The notes under the pieces: generated by a model
What the model was told of the DNA's origin: nothing
The model's database searches: none
What the model saw: the letters and a program-made list of their open reading frames with translations, nothing else
Program-made: the position numbers and the translations under genes
Assembly (NCBI RefSeq): GCF_013364215.1
Contig: NZ_CP054923.1
Span: forward strand, 4,836,001 to 4,900,000
Direction of reading: 5' to 3'
DNA from: Verrucosispora sp. NA02020
GTDB taxonomy: Bacteria; Actinomycetota; Actinomycetes; Mycobacteriales; Micromonosporaceae
DNA length: 64,000 nucleotides
Shown here: piece after piece, positions 36,663-43,497 of the stretch
Position numbering within the stretch: position 1 is the first letter of the stretch
How the letters are laid out: each line of letters begins with the position of its first letter

Positions 36663-37998
36663 GACCGGCCCGCTGTCTGACCGGTACCCGCCGGGCGGCC
36701 GGCAGCACCTCGTCCTCACCGACGCGGCCGAGCACGGGTCGGGCCGAGTCGTCGTCGAGCCGGAGCAGCCGGGCACCGGCCTGGCGGTCCAGCCACCGTC
36801 GTACGGCGGCGGCGGCGAAGCGCCGGTTGACCGTGTCGGCGGTCCGCCACCGTGCGCCGAAGGGCAGCGGGGTCGGCGGGGTGAGGTGCCAGGCGGCGTC
36901 GTCGATGGGGGTGATCCGGCTGCGCCAGCGTGGGCGGGGCGCCGGTGGGTCGACCAGCAGCAGGCGCCGGTCCGGGTCGTCGAGCAGCGACTCGGTGATC
37001 ACCGCCTGGTCGGCCTCCGCCGTGGAGGGGGTGCGGGTGAAGACGATCAGCCAGTCCCGGATGTCGCCGTCCGGCAGCGGGCCGACGTCGCCCCGCAGGG
37101 CGGCCCGCAGGTCGGCGAGGGTGAGCTGGACGTGGCGTCCGCAGATCCGCTTCACCGCGTGGTCGATGAGGACGACCAGCCGGAACAGTGCGACCCGGTG
37201 ACCGGGCTGGGTCAGCCGCAGATAGCCGACGAGGCTGCCGAGCAGGTGGCGGAAGCGGATGGCCGGGCCGAGGAGCCGGCAGGAGGCGCCCCGGACGTGG
37301 GTCACCACGGCGTCCGGGAGCATCCACAACTGCTGGCCCGCCCGGTCGAGTTGCCGGGCGAGGATGGCGTCGTTCCAGTAGACCGGGAACCGCTCGTCGA
37401 AGATGTGGTGCGCGGGCAGTGCGGCGCGGCGCAGCAGCATGCAACTGCCCGAGGCCAGCCGTCGGGGGCGGCTGAAGTCCTGGCCGCGCATCTGGAAGGT
37501 GTGCAGCGCCTGCCGGAAACCGGGGACCCGACGCAGCGCGGTGACCAGGGCCATCGACGCCGGGAAGCTGGGCTGCTGCACGTAGTGCTGCTGGAAGGTG
37601 CCGTCCGGGTTGAGGTAGAGCGGGCTGACACCGGCCGCCTCGGGCCGGTCCCGCAGGAACGTCACCATGGTGGACAGTGCGCCGGGGTGGAAGGCGACGT
37701 CGCTGTTGAGCAGCAGGATCAGCTCGCCGCGCGCCTGCCGGTACGCCTGGTTGACGGCGGCGGCGAAGCCGACGTTGCGGGCGTTGCGGATCAGGTGTAC
37801 GCGCGGCGAGCGGGCGAGCAGGTCGGCCGAGCCGTCGCGGGAGGCGTTGTCCACCGCCACCACCTCGTAGTCGAGGTCCGGTGGCACGGTCGCGGCCAGC
37901 GACTCCAGACACTGCCGGGTCTGCTCCCGGGTGTTCCAACTGGTCAGCAGGATGGAGAGGGACGGCGGTGCGTCCCGGTGGCGGGGCTCGGGGCTCAT
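36655..37998 (-). CDS. Glycosyltransferase family 2 with an extra GT4-N-terminal-like tail
   Basis: A 447-residue protein. Residues 1-300 are a GT2 (GT-A) domain: LSILLTSWNTREQTRQCLESL, VVAVDNASRDGSADLL, NARNVGFAAAVNQAYRQARG, LILLLNSDVAFHPGAL and GSCMLLRRAALPAH, plus RFPVYWNDAILARQLDRAG. Residues about 340-447 are not part of a GT2: DWLIVFTRTPSTAEADQAV, LLLVDPPAPRPRWRSRIT, PTPLPFGARWRTADTVNRRF and AAAVRRWLDRQAGARLLRLD match block for block the N-terminal acceptor-side half of the next gene (35502). No donor-binding half follows, so this tail is a non-catalytic GT-B half. ATG 37998 overlaps the methyltransferase stop (ATGA). Confidence 0.88.
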   Translation of the reverse strand: MSPEPRHRDAPPSLSILLTSWNTREQTRQCLESLAATVPPDLDYEVVAVDNASRDGSADLLARSPRVHLIRNARNVGFAAAVNQAYRQARGELILLLNSDVAFHPGALSTMVTFLRDRPEAAGVSPLYLNPDGTFQQHYVQQPSFPASMALVTALRRVPGFRQALHTFQMRGQDFSRPRRLASGSCMLLRRAALPAHHIFDERFPVYWNDAILARQLDRAGQQLWMLPDAVVTHVRGASCRLLGPAIRFRHLLGSLVGYLRLTQPGHRVALFRLVVLIDHAVKRICGRHVQLTLADLRAALRGDVGPLPDGDIRDWLIVFTRTPSTAEADQAVITESLLDDPDRRLLLVDPPAPRPRWRSRITPIDDAAWHLTPPTPLPFGARWRTADTVNRRFAAAAVRRWLDRQAGARLLRLDDDSARPVLGRVGEDEVLPAARRVPVRQRAGRD

Positions 37999-38642
37999 CG
38001 GGTCACCCCCGAGGCGTCGCGGCGGGCGAAGACGCGCAGCAGGTCGCCGAGGAGCGGGTGGCGCATCCGGGGCGAGCGGCTGGCCGCGACGTCGGCGACG
38101 AGCAGGTCCCGGGCCTGCCGCAGGCGCGCCATCGGTCGCCAGTAGAACCGGGAGAAGACCGTGTCGTACGAGACGACCTCGAAGCCGGTCTGGCGCAGCA
38201 TCCGGGTCAGGGTGGCCGGGGTGAAGTGCCAGCGGTGGTACTCCGGTTGCAGGCCGGGCCAGCCGTGACCGAGACGACCGGAAGCGGCCGAGGCGATGTT
38301 CGGCACCTCCAACGCCAACCACCCACCCGGCGTCAACACCTGCCGCGCCGCCCGCAGGAACCGACGCGGATCATCCACGTGCTCCAACACATGCCACGCA
38401 CACACCACATCCGCCCGCAACGACGGCGCGACCTGCTCGAAATACCCCTGCCGCACCGGCACACCCAGGTGATCCACGGCAAACGCCGCCGCCACCCGAG
38501 ACACCTCCACCCCCGTCACCGTGAAACCGGCACCCCGCGCCGCCTCCAGGAAATAACCACCCGCACACCCCGCCTCCACCAACACCGACGGCCCCACCAC
38601 CGACGACAACCACCGCAACCGCCGCCCCGCCTCGAACCGGCG
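37995..38642 (-). pseudogene. Class I SAM methyltransferase, N-terminus lost at the IS boundary
   Basis: The frame reads RFEAGRRLRWLSSVVGPSVL, VEAGCAGGYFLEAARGAGF (SAM motif I, with EAGC for the usual DVGC), GVEVSRVAAAFAVDHLG, VVCAWHVLEHVDDPRRFLRA and LTPGGWLALEVPNI, a Methyltransf_23-type enzyme of glycan loci. Relatives carry 60-100 further N-terminal residues; here the frame meets a TGA inside the IS end (at 38650-38648) and no start codon with a ribosome site precedes the conserved part. A TTG at 38618 could in theory start a 207-residue remnant. The sequence beyond the IS does not continue the gene, so an adjacent deletion occurred. Codon style changes abruptly near 38300. The stop overlaps the next gene's ATG, so it was once the operon's upstream coupled gene. 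Confidence 0.82.
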
Positions 38643-38645
38643 TTT

Positions 38646-39428
38646 TCATCGTGCGTGGCGGTCGGCTTCGACGTGGTGCAGGACGAGGATGGCTTGCACG
38701 ATCGCGGTCGCTCGGCGTGGGCAGCAGCGCAGCTTGATCAGGATTTTCCAGGTCTTGAGGGTGGCGATCGCGCGTTCGCCGCGAGCGCGGATCTTCGCGT
38801 GGGCCCGGTTGACGGCTCTCTGCCGGGATGACAGCTTCGGCCGGAAGCGGCGCCGCTTGAACGGGGTGCGCACGCTGCCGTGGGTGCCTTGATAGCCCTT
38901 GTCCGCGAAGGTCATCACGTCGGCGCTGGTCAAGACGTCGATGATGCCGTGGGCGCGGGCGGCGGTCAGGTCGTGCGTCGAGCCGGGCAGCGCGGCCGAG
39001 GCCCAGACGAGACGCCCGGCTGCATCGGCGATGACCTGCACGTTCACTCCGTGACGCTTGTGCTTCCCGGAGTAGTACGGCTTCTGGTTGGCGACCCGGT
39101 CGATCGGGATCAGGGTGCCGTCGAGGATCGCGTAGGCGAGCAGCCGGATCCTGGTCATGGCCGTGGCCAGGTCGCCGGCGGTCGCGGCGAGCAGGTCGAT
39201 GGCCTCGCGGACATAGCGCCAGGCCGTCGTGACGCCGATCTCGAATCCGACGGCCAGGCGGGCCAGGGTGTCGCCGTTGCGCAAGTGGGCAAGGGCGAGC
39301 AGGGCTTGCCGGCCGGGGGCGAGGCGTCGCCACCGGGACCGTCGCTGCTGGCGGCGGGTTCGGATGAGGGCGGCGAGGTGGTTCAGGCTGCGGGTGGACA
39401 ACGGAATCGCGGCAGGGTAAGACAGCAC
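38646..39428 (-). CDS. IS5-family DDE transposase
   Basis: A 260-residue transposase from GTG 39428. N-terminal helix-turn-helix region (LLALAHLRNGDTLARLAVGF, IGVTTAWRYVREAIDLLAA) is followed by a DDE RNase H-like core: first Asp in AILDGTLIPIDRV, a KHKRHGVNVQVIAD strand, second Asp in LPGSTHDLTAARAHG, then FADKGYQGTHGSVRTPFKRR and the final Glu in ARGERAIATLKTWKIL. This is the actinobacterial DDE_Tnp_4-type branch of IS5. All three acidic residues and the full length are present, so it may be active. Confidence 0.93.
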   Translation of the reverse strand: MLSYPAAIPLSTRSLNHLAALIRTRRQQRRSRWRRLAPGRQALLALAHLRNGDTLARLAVGFEIGVTTAWRYVREAIDLLAATAGDLATAMTRIRLLAYAILDGTLIPIDRVANQKPYYSGKHKRHGVNVQVIADAAGRLVWASAALPGSTHDLTAARAHGIIDVLTSADVMTFADKGYQGTHGSVRTPFKRRRFRPKLSSRQRAVNRAHAKIRARGERAIATLKTWKILIKLRCCPRRATAIVQAILVLHHVEADRHAR

Positions 39429-39488
39429 AGCGAGGCTCCCGGTTGGGGCATCTGATCTTGGTCGATTGCTGTCTTACCGGGAGCCTCG
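39417..39488. repeat. Overlapping inverted repeats at the transposase 5' end
   Basis: GGTAAGACAGC (39417-39427) pairs with GCTGTCTTACC (39470-39480), and CGAGGCTCCCGGT (39431-39443) with ACCGGGAGCCTCG (39476-39488); the right arms overlap, so only one of the two stems can form at a time. It covers the start codon region of the transposase and could limit expression from outside transcription (inference). Confidence 0.65.
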
Positions 39489-39545
39489 TCCTACCTGGAC
39501 ACCGGCTTCCCGCACCACCCGTGACCTGCACCGTCACGATGAAAA

Positions 39546-39637
39546 TGGCTCATCGATCACTTCATCGCGATGGTGCTTGCCGAGTGGGACACCGAGCCGT
39601 GCTCAACCGAACCCAGCCTCAACAGGCTCACCAACAC
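39546..39637. other. Short unassigned stretch between IS and recombinase stub
   Basis: No intact gene. One plus frame (39545-39640) reads WLIDHFIAMVLAEWDTEPC and ends at a TGA at 39639-39641; it looks protein-like but I recognise no family. Possibly another part of the eroded element in a shifted frame. Confidence 0.3.
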
Positions 39638-39847
39638 CTGACACGACAGCAGATAAGCGACCTTGTAACCGCCCTGGGCGACATCGTCACCGTGCTGCGA
39701 GAGGCCGACCCCACCGACCGCGTCGAGGTGTACCGGCAGATCGGGCTACGCCTGACCTACGACCCCGGAAAACAGAAAGTCCGCGTACAGGCACAGCCTG
39801 TAGCGGACTTTCATGGGGAAATGGTTGGTGTCCGAGGGGGGACTTGA
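39638..39847 (+). pseudogene. 3' remnant of a serine recombinase (large resolvase/integrase)
   Basis: The last 69 codons of a plus frame read LTRQQISDLVTALGDIVTVL, READPTDRVEVYRQIGLRLTY and DPGKQKVRVQAQPVADFHGE and end VGVRGGT before a stop. From memory this is the C-terminal tail of actinobacterial large serine recombinases ('..LGDIVAVL..ADPADKAELYRQLGLTLTYHPG..VRGGT'). The catalytic N-terminal and zinc-ribbon parts are missing. The frame runs across the 3' end of tRNA-Leu (overlap 39826-39847), the arrangement of an integrase whose gene end lies in its attachment site. Confidence 0.75.
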
Positions 39848-39912
39848 ACCCCCACGCCCTATACGGGCACTAGCACCTCAAGCTAGCGCGTCTGCCATTC
39901 CGCCACCCGGAC
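39826..39912 (-). tRNA. tRNA-Leu (anticodon GAG)
   Basis: Minus strand: acceptor GTCCGGG (39912-39906) pairs with CTCGGAC (39836-39830) with one G-T pair, discriminator A and encoded CCA (39828-39826). D-arm region GGCGGAATGGCAGACGC, anticodon arm CTAGC-TTGAGGT-GCTAG giving anticodon GAG, a long variable arm as in all tRNA-Leu, and T-arm GGGGGTTCAAGTCCCCC. A -10 like TAGGCT lies at 39929-39924. The 3' end is shared with the recombinase remnant, so it is a likely att site. Confidence 0.97.
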
Positions 39913-40121
39913 TTGCTCTGTCCAGCCTACCGCGTCGACCTCGGTGATCCATCACCAGGAGGCCGACCAGCGGGCCGCACGGGGAGTTACTGTACACGCC
40001 GCCGGTGGATCATGCACATCAGCATCCCGCGACCGATTCCGGCCGATCTGACCAGCCCTGGCGGGGCCGTCGGTACGGGTCCGGCTGGCGTCGCGGTGCC
40101 CGTACCCGGCAGCATGGCGGT
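39913..40121. promoter_or_regulatory. Divergent promoter region of tRNA-Leu and the TPR/FN3 gene
   Basis: Minus strand: TAGGCT (39929-39924) 12 nt before the mature tRNA 5' end. Plus strand: a TTACTGTACA patch at 39987-39996 may be a -10 for the TPR gene, but no matching -35 is obvious. Confidence 0.45.
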
Positions 40122-43100
40122 GTGTCCCATGCCTCTCCCTTGGCCGTCGCTCAGCAGCGGGCTCTGGCGCTGCGTGGCGCGGGCAACCTCGCCGCCGCCC
40201 GTGAGCTGCTGACCGACGTCGTCGAGTCCGTGCCGCCGTCGCTCGGCAAGGATCATCCGGACGCGCTGAGCACCGCGCACTTATTGGCCAGGTTGCACCG
40301 GGAGGCCGACGATCCGAGCGCGGCGCGGCGGGTGTTGGAGGAGGCGTTCGCGGCCGGGGAGCGGCGGTGGCCGCATGCCGACCCGTTGATGTTGGCGTTG
40401 GCCTTCGAGCTGGGGTCCGTCGCGGACGAGCTGGGCAACCGCCACGAGGCGCGCCGCAACTACACCCGCGTGGCCGCTGCCGGCCCCGCGGTGCTCGGTG
40501 CCGACCACCCGGCGGTACGCACGGCGCGCGAGTATCTCGGCGACGCTGCTCCGGCTCCGCAGCCGGCGGTGCCCGCTCCTCGCCAGTCGGAACCGGCGCC
40601 CGCGCCGGCGCACGGAGTCCTGAACGAGCCGACGATCTCGCTCGCGGTGCTGTCGACCGCCTGGAAGCCACAAGACGCCTCGACCGCCGCCGGGTCCTTC
40701 CGCCAGCCGGCGTCCCCGTTCGGCGAGGGTGTCGCTGCCCCCTCCGTCCCAGCCTCGGCCGCCCCGGCCGTGCCGCATCCGCGCGCCGTACCGAGCTCGC
40801 ATGCCCCTGGCGTGCCGCCGGCACCGCCGGTCGTGCCTCCACCGCCGCGCATTCCGCCGCCTCCGGTCGTGCCGGAGCCTCCGACGGTGCCACTGGCCCG
40901 GACGGCCCTTCACGACCAGGCTGCTCCCCCGGTCGCGGCGCCGGAGGCAGCCGAGCCGACCATCGCGCTGAGGCTGCCGGTCCGCGATAGCGAGGTTCCA
41001 CCACCGCCGGTACCCCCCACCGTTGCTCACCCGGCACCGTCCGCCGCACCGACGACGCGCCTTGCGCCCGTCGAGGCGGACGAGGATACGAGCGTGCTCC
41101 GGATCCTGCCGGAACCTGACGCCTCGACGTCGGTCGAGGCCGGGCCGGCTTCGCCGGACGGGCCGGGGGTACGAGTCGCGCCAGGATCAGCGTCATCCGA
41201 CCCGGCGACATCGGCGGTACGAGGCGCTGAGGCCAGCGATGCGACTGGCGCGGTGGCCTCTACTCAGCCAGGAGCCTCGACTGAGCCGGAGTCGTCGAAC
41301 GAACAGGGAGCATCGGTAGGGCCTGGGTCACCTGGCGGCCCGCAGTGGGCGCGTCCAACCGTTCGGGTGCAGCAGATCGACCCGCTGTTGGCCGAGGGGG
41401 CCGCCCGGGCTCGCCGTTTAACTGAGGGCGCGTCACCGGCCTCGGACGCGGTCCTGCCGGGCGACGAATCGGTGAGCGGTGCACCGGCCAGCGGGCCGCC
41501 CTCCGCCGCAGCCCAGGTCAGCGGTCCACAGGCCGCCGAGCCTGCCTCGGGCGCACCTTCGATCGACCCAGTTCCCGTCAGCGCTCCGCCGGCAAGCGGG
41601 CCCACCGCACCACCGACCAGTGCGGCTCCGACGAGTAGCCCGCCGATCAGCGGACCGCCACGCACCAGTCCGCCGACGAGCGCGCTACCAAGCAGCGGAT
41701 CACCGACGAGCGCGCTACCGACCAGCGTGCTACCGGTCATCGCGCCGCCGGTCAGCGGCCCTTCGAGCAGTACACCGCCGACGAGTGCGCCACCGGCTGG
41801 TGCACTCCCGGTCGGCGCGCCGCCCACCAGCGGTGCGCCGACCGGTTGGGTGCCTGCGAGCGGGCCGCCGCCTCCTCCCCCGTACCCCGGTTCGACGCAT
41901 CAGCCGCCGGCACCGGGATTCCCCGGCGTGCCCGCCACGAGCTCGACGTCAGGGCCGCAGGATCTGACCGCGCCGCTGCCTCAGCCGGGTCCGACCAGCG
42001 GGCCGACCGGCTACCCGTCGCTCAGCTCCGCACCCCTCGCTCATCCGCCCGCCAGCGGACCGCCCGGCTATTCGAGCGTCAGTGGGACGTCCGGCGACGC
42101 GACGGCCCACAGCCCAGCCGGCCATTCACCGGCCGACTATCCGGCGACCGGTGGCTCACCTGGCTACCCCCCGGCCAGCGGAGCACCGACCTACCCGCCG
42201 CCTGGCGGACCCTTCAGCCACACCCCCGCTGTCGAGCAGTCGGGCTACCCGCAGACCGGCTACCCGGCGACCAGCGGATCGACCGCCCCTGGGCCCGTCA
42301 GCGGCCCACCCGGTCACATCCCCGTTAGCGGCCCGCCGGGTTACGCCCCGACGAGCAGCCCGCCAGCAAGTGGCCCCGGGTACGCCCCCACCAGCAGCCC
42401 GCCGATCAGCGGACCCGGGTGGGCTCCCGCCAGCAGCCCACCGATCAGCGGCCCCGGGTACGCCCCGACCAGCAGCCCGCCGACGAGTGGGCCCGGATAC
42501 GCCTCGGCCAGCAATGCTGGGTACGCCCCCGCCAGCAGTCCGCCGGCCAGCGGTCCCGGATACGCCCCGGCAAGCGGCCCTCCGGCCGGGACCCCGGCGG
42601 GCTACGGGCCGCCCGGCTACCCGGGTACCAGCACCGCGCCAACGGCAGGCGCGGCCGGTTACGGTCCCGGAGGCGAACCCACCCAGCATCAGCCCTACCA
42701 GTACCCGCACCAGCAGCATCCGCAGGCGGTTGGCGGGCAGCAGCAGTACGACCCGACCGGGCAGAGCGCCGCGTACCCGCCGCAGGCCTGGGGGCAGCCG
42801 GGTGCTGCACAGTCCACGTCGGCGGGGGGTATGGCGTTCCCGGTGGCGCAGTCGGGGTCGGGGCGGAATCGGGCGGCGATCGTGGTGGCGATCGTGGCCG
42901 TGGTGGTGGCGGTGGTCGCGGTGATCGGGCTCGGGGTGTTGATCGTGAGCGATCGGCGGGCGGCGTCGCCGACGGCGCCGGCCGAGTCGTCGGCGGCGGA
43001 TGCGGGTCCGCCGCCGACGGGGTTGGAGTTGCGCGATGATGCGGCCACGATCAGGTTGACGTGGACGGATCCGTCGGACGGGTTGGTGCCGTTCATGGTG

Positions 43101-43292
43101 GCTGGTGGGCGGGCCGGGCAGGCGTTGGGGGTGCTGGCCACGGTGGGTCAGGGGCAGACCAGTTACACGGTGAACGGGTTGAATTCGCGAGTGGACTACT
43201 GCTTTACGGTGTTGGCGGTGTACGGGACGAACGAGTTCGCGACGTCCAGTCAGGTGTGTACGACGCGGGAGTCCGGCGCGGGTCAGAACTGA
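40122..43292 (+). CDS. TPR protein with long Pro/Ser/Gly-rich repeats, TM helix and C-terminal FN3 domain
   Basis: About 1056 residues from GTG 40122. Residues 5-150 are TPR-like helices of the kinesin-light-chain type (AQQRALALRGAGNLAAARELL, HPDALSTAHLLARLHREA, LALAFELGSVADELGNRHEA). Residues 160-910 are disordered and rich in Pro, Ser, Gly, Ala and Thr; at about 740-825 a 13-residue unit SGPGYAPTSSPPI repeats five to six times. A TM helix (AAIVVAIVAVVVAVVAVIGL, near residue 917-941) is followed by a basic stop and an outside FN3 domain (GLELRDDAATIRLTWTDPSD to YCFTVLAVYGTNE). So the TPR end is cytosolic and the FN3 end extracytoplasmic. It precedes the propeller/FN3-MoxR-DUF58-transglutaminase run on the same strand. 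Function unknown; a scaffold is suggested. The start is not certain. Confidence 0.8.
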   Translation: MSHASPLAVAQQRALALRGAGNLAAARELLTDVVESVPPSLGKDHPDALSTAHLLARLHREADDPSAARRVLEEAFAAGERRWPHADPLMLALAFELGSVADELGNRHEARRNYTRVAAAGPAVLGADHPAVRTAREYLGDAAPAPQPAVPAPRQSEPAPAPAHGVLNEPTISLAVLSTAWKPQDASTAAGSFRQPASPFGEGVAAPSVPASAAPAVPHPRAVPSSHAPGVPPAPPVVPPPPRIPPPPVVPEPPTVPLARTALHDQAAPPVAAPEAAEPTIALRLPVRDSEVPPPPVPPTVAHPAPSAAPTTRLAPVEADEDTSVLRILPEPDASTSVEAGPASPDGPGVRVAPGSASSDPATSAVRGAEASDATGAVASTQPGASTEPESSNEQGASVGPGSPGGPQWARPTVRVQQIDPLLAEGAARARRLTEGASPASDAVLPGDESVSGAPASGPPSAAAQVSGPQAAEPASGAPSIDPVPVSAPPASGPTAPPTSAAPTSSPPISGPPRTSPPTSALPSSGSPTSALPTSVLPVIAPPVSGPSSSTPPTSAPPAGALPVGAPPTSGAPTGWVPASGPPPPPPYPGSTHQPPAPGFPGVPATSSTSGPQDLTAPLPQPGPTSGPTGYPSLSSAPLAHPPASGPPGYSSVSGTSGDATAHSPAGHSPADYPATGGSPGYPPASGAPTYPPPGGPFSHTPAVEQSGYPQTGYPATSGSTAPGPVSGPPGHIPVSGPPGYAPTSSPPASGPGYAPTSSPPISGPGWAPASSPPISGPGYAPTSSPPTSGPGYASASNAGYAPASSPPASGPGYAPASGPPAGTPAGYGPPGYPGTSTAPTAGAAGYGPGGEPTQHQPYQYPHQQHPQAVGGQQQYDPTGQSAAYPPQAWGQPGAAQSTSAGGMAFPVAQSGSGRNRAAIVVAIVAVVVAVVAVIGLGVLIVSDRRAASPTAPAESSAADAGPPPTGLELRDDAATIRLTWTDPSDGLVPFMVAGGRAGQALGVLATVGQGQTSYTVNGLNSRVDYCFTVLAVYGTNEFATSSQVCTTRESGAGQN
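42340..42590 (+). repeat. 39-bp coding tandem repeats (SGPGYAPTSSPPI units)
   Basis: Five to six imperfect 39-nt units encode SGPGYAPTSSPPI-like peptides with Tyr/Trp and Ala/Thr exchange; one unit is shortened (GYASASNAGYAP). They are the most regular part of a 2-kb low-complexity segment. Confidence 0.85.
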
Positions 43293-43497
43293 GTGTCACT
43301 CGCGGTCGGTGGGTCCGGCGGGTCCTGGTGGGACAGTCGGGGCGGGACACGCCGACGACACGCCACGCTGGGTGTTCAGCGGCGGACAGCATGGGTTCCC
43401 GGGGTGCGTGGCGTGACCATATGATGGCTCCCGGTTCAGGGGAGGGGTCGCCGTCTGGGGGCGCCACCGGCCAGGACGATACGAGAGGCAGCCGGTT

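Larger units (their letters stand above)
38643..39545 (-). mobile_element. IS5-family insertion sequence (903 bp)
   Basis: Ends are an 11-bp perfect terminal inverted repeat, TTTTCATCGTG (38643-38653) and CACGATGAAAA (39535-39545). It encodes a single DDE transposase; the transposase stop lies inside the left repeat. No target-site duplication is visible at the flanks (..AACCGGCG / TGGCTCAT..), which fits a later deletion next to the element. A nested hairpin region (39417-39488) lies upstream of the transposase start. End assignment rests on the repeat alone. Confidence 0.75.

Noticed and set aside
29234..38642. The glycosyltransferase/TylF group as an antibiotic glycosylation cluster
   Set aside because: Wzz-like, Wzy-like and LCP proteins are present and no polyketide, peptide synthetase or dTDP-sugar genes are seen; a surface polysaccharide fits better.
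38643..39545. GAGGCTCCCGGT repeat (39432/39477) as the terminal inverted repeat of the IS
   Set aside because: Both copies lie on the same side of the transposase; no copy exists near 38640, whereas TTTTCATCGTG/CACGATGAAAA brackets the gene.
42340..42590. Regular 39-bp repeats as a CRISPR array
   Set aside because: They are directly adjacent units without spacers and encode an in-frame peptide repeat.
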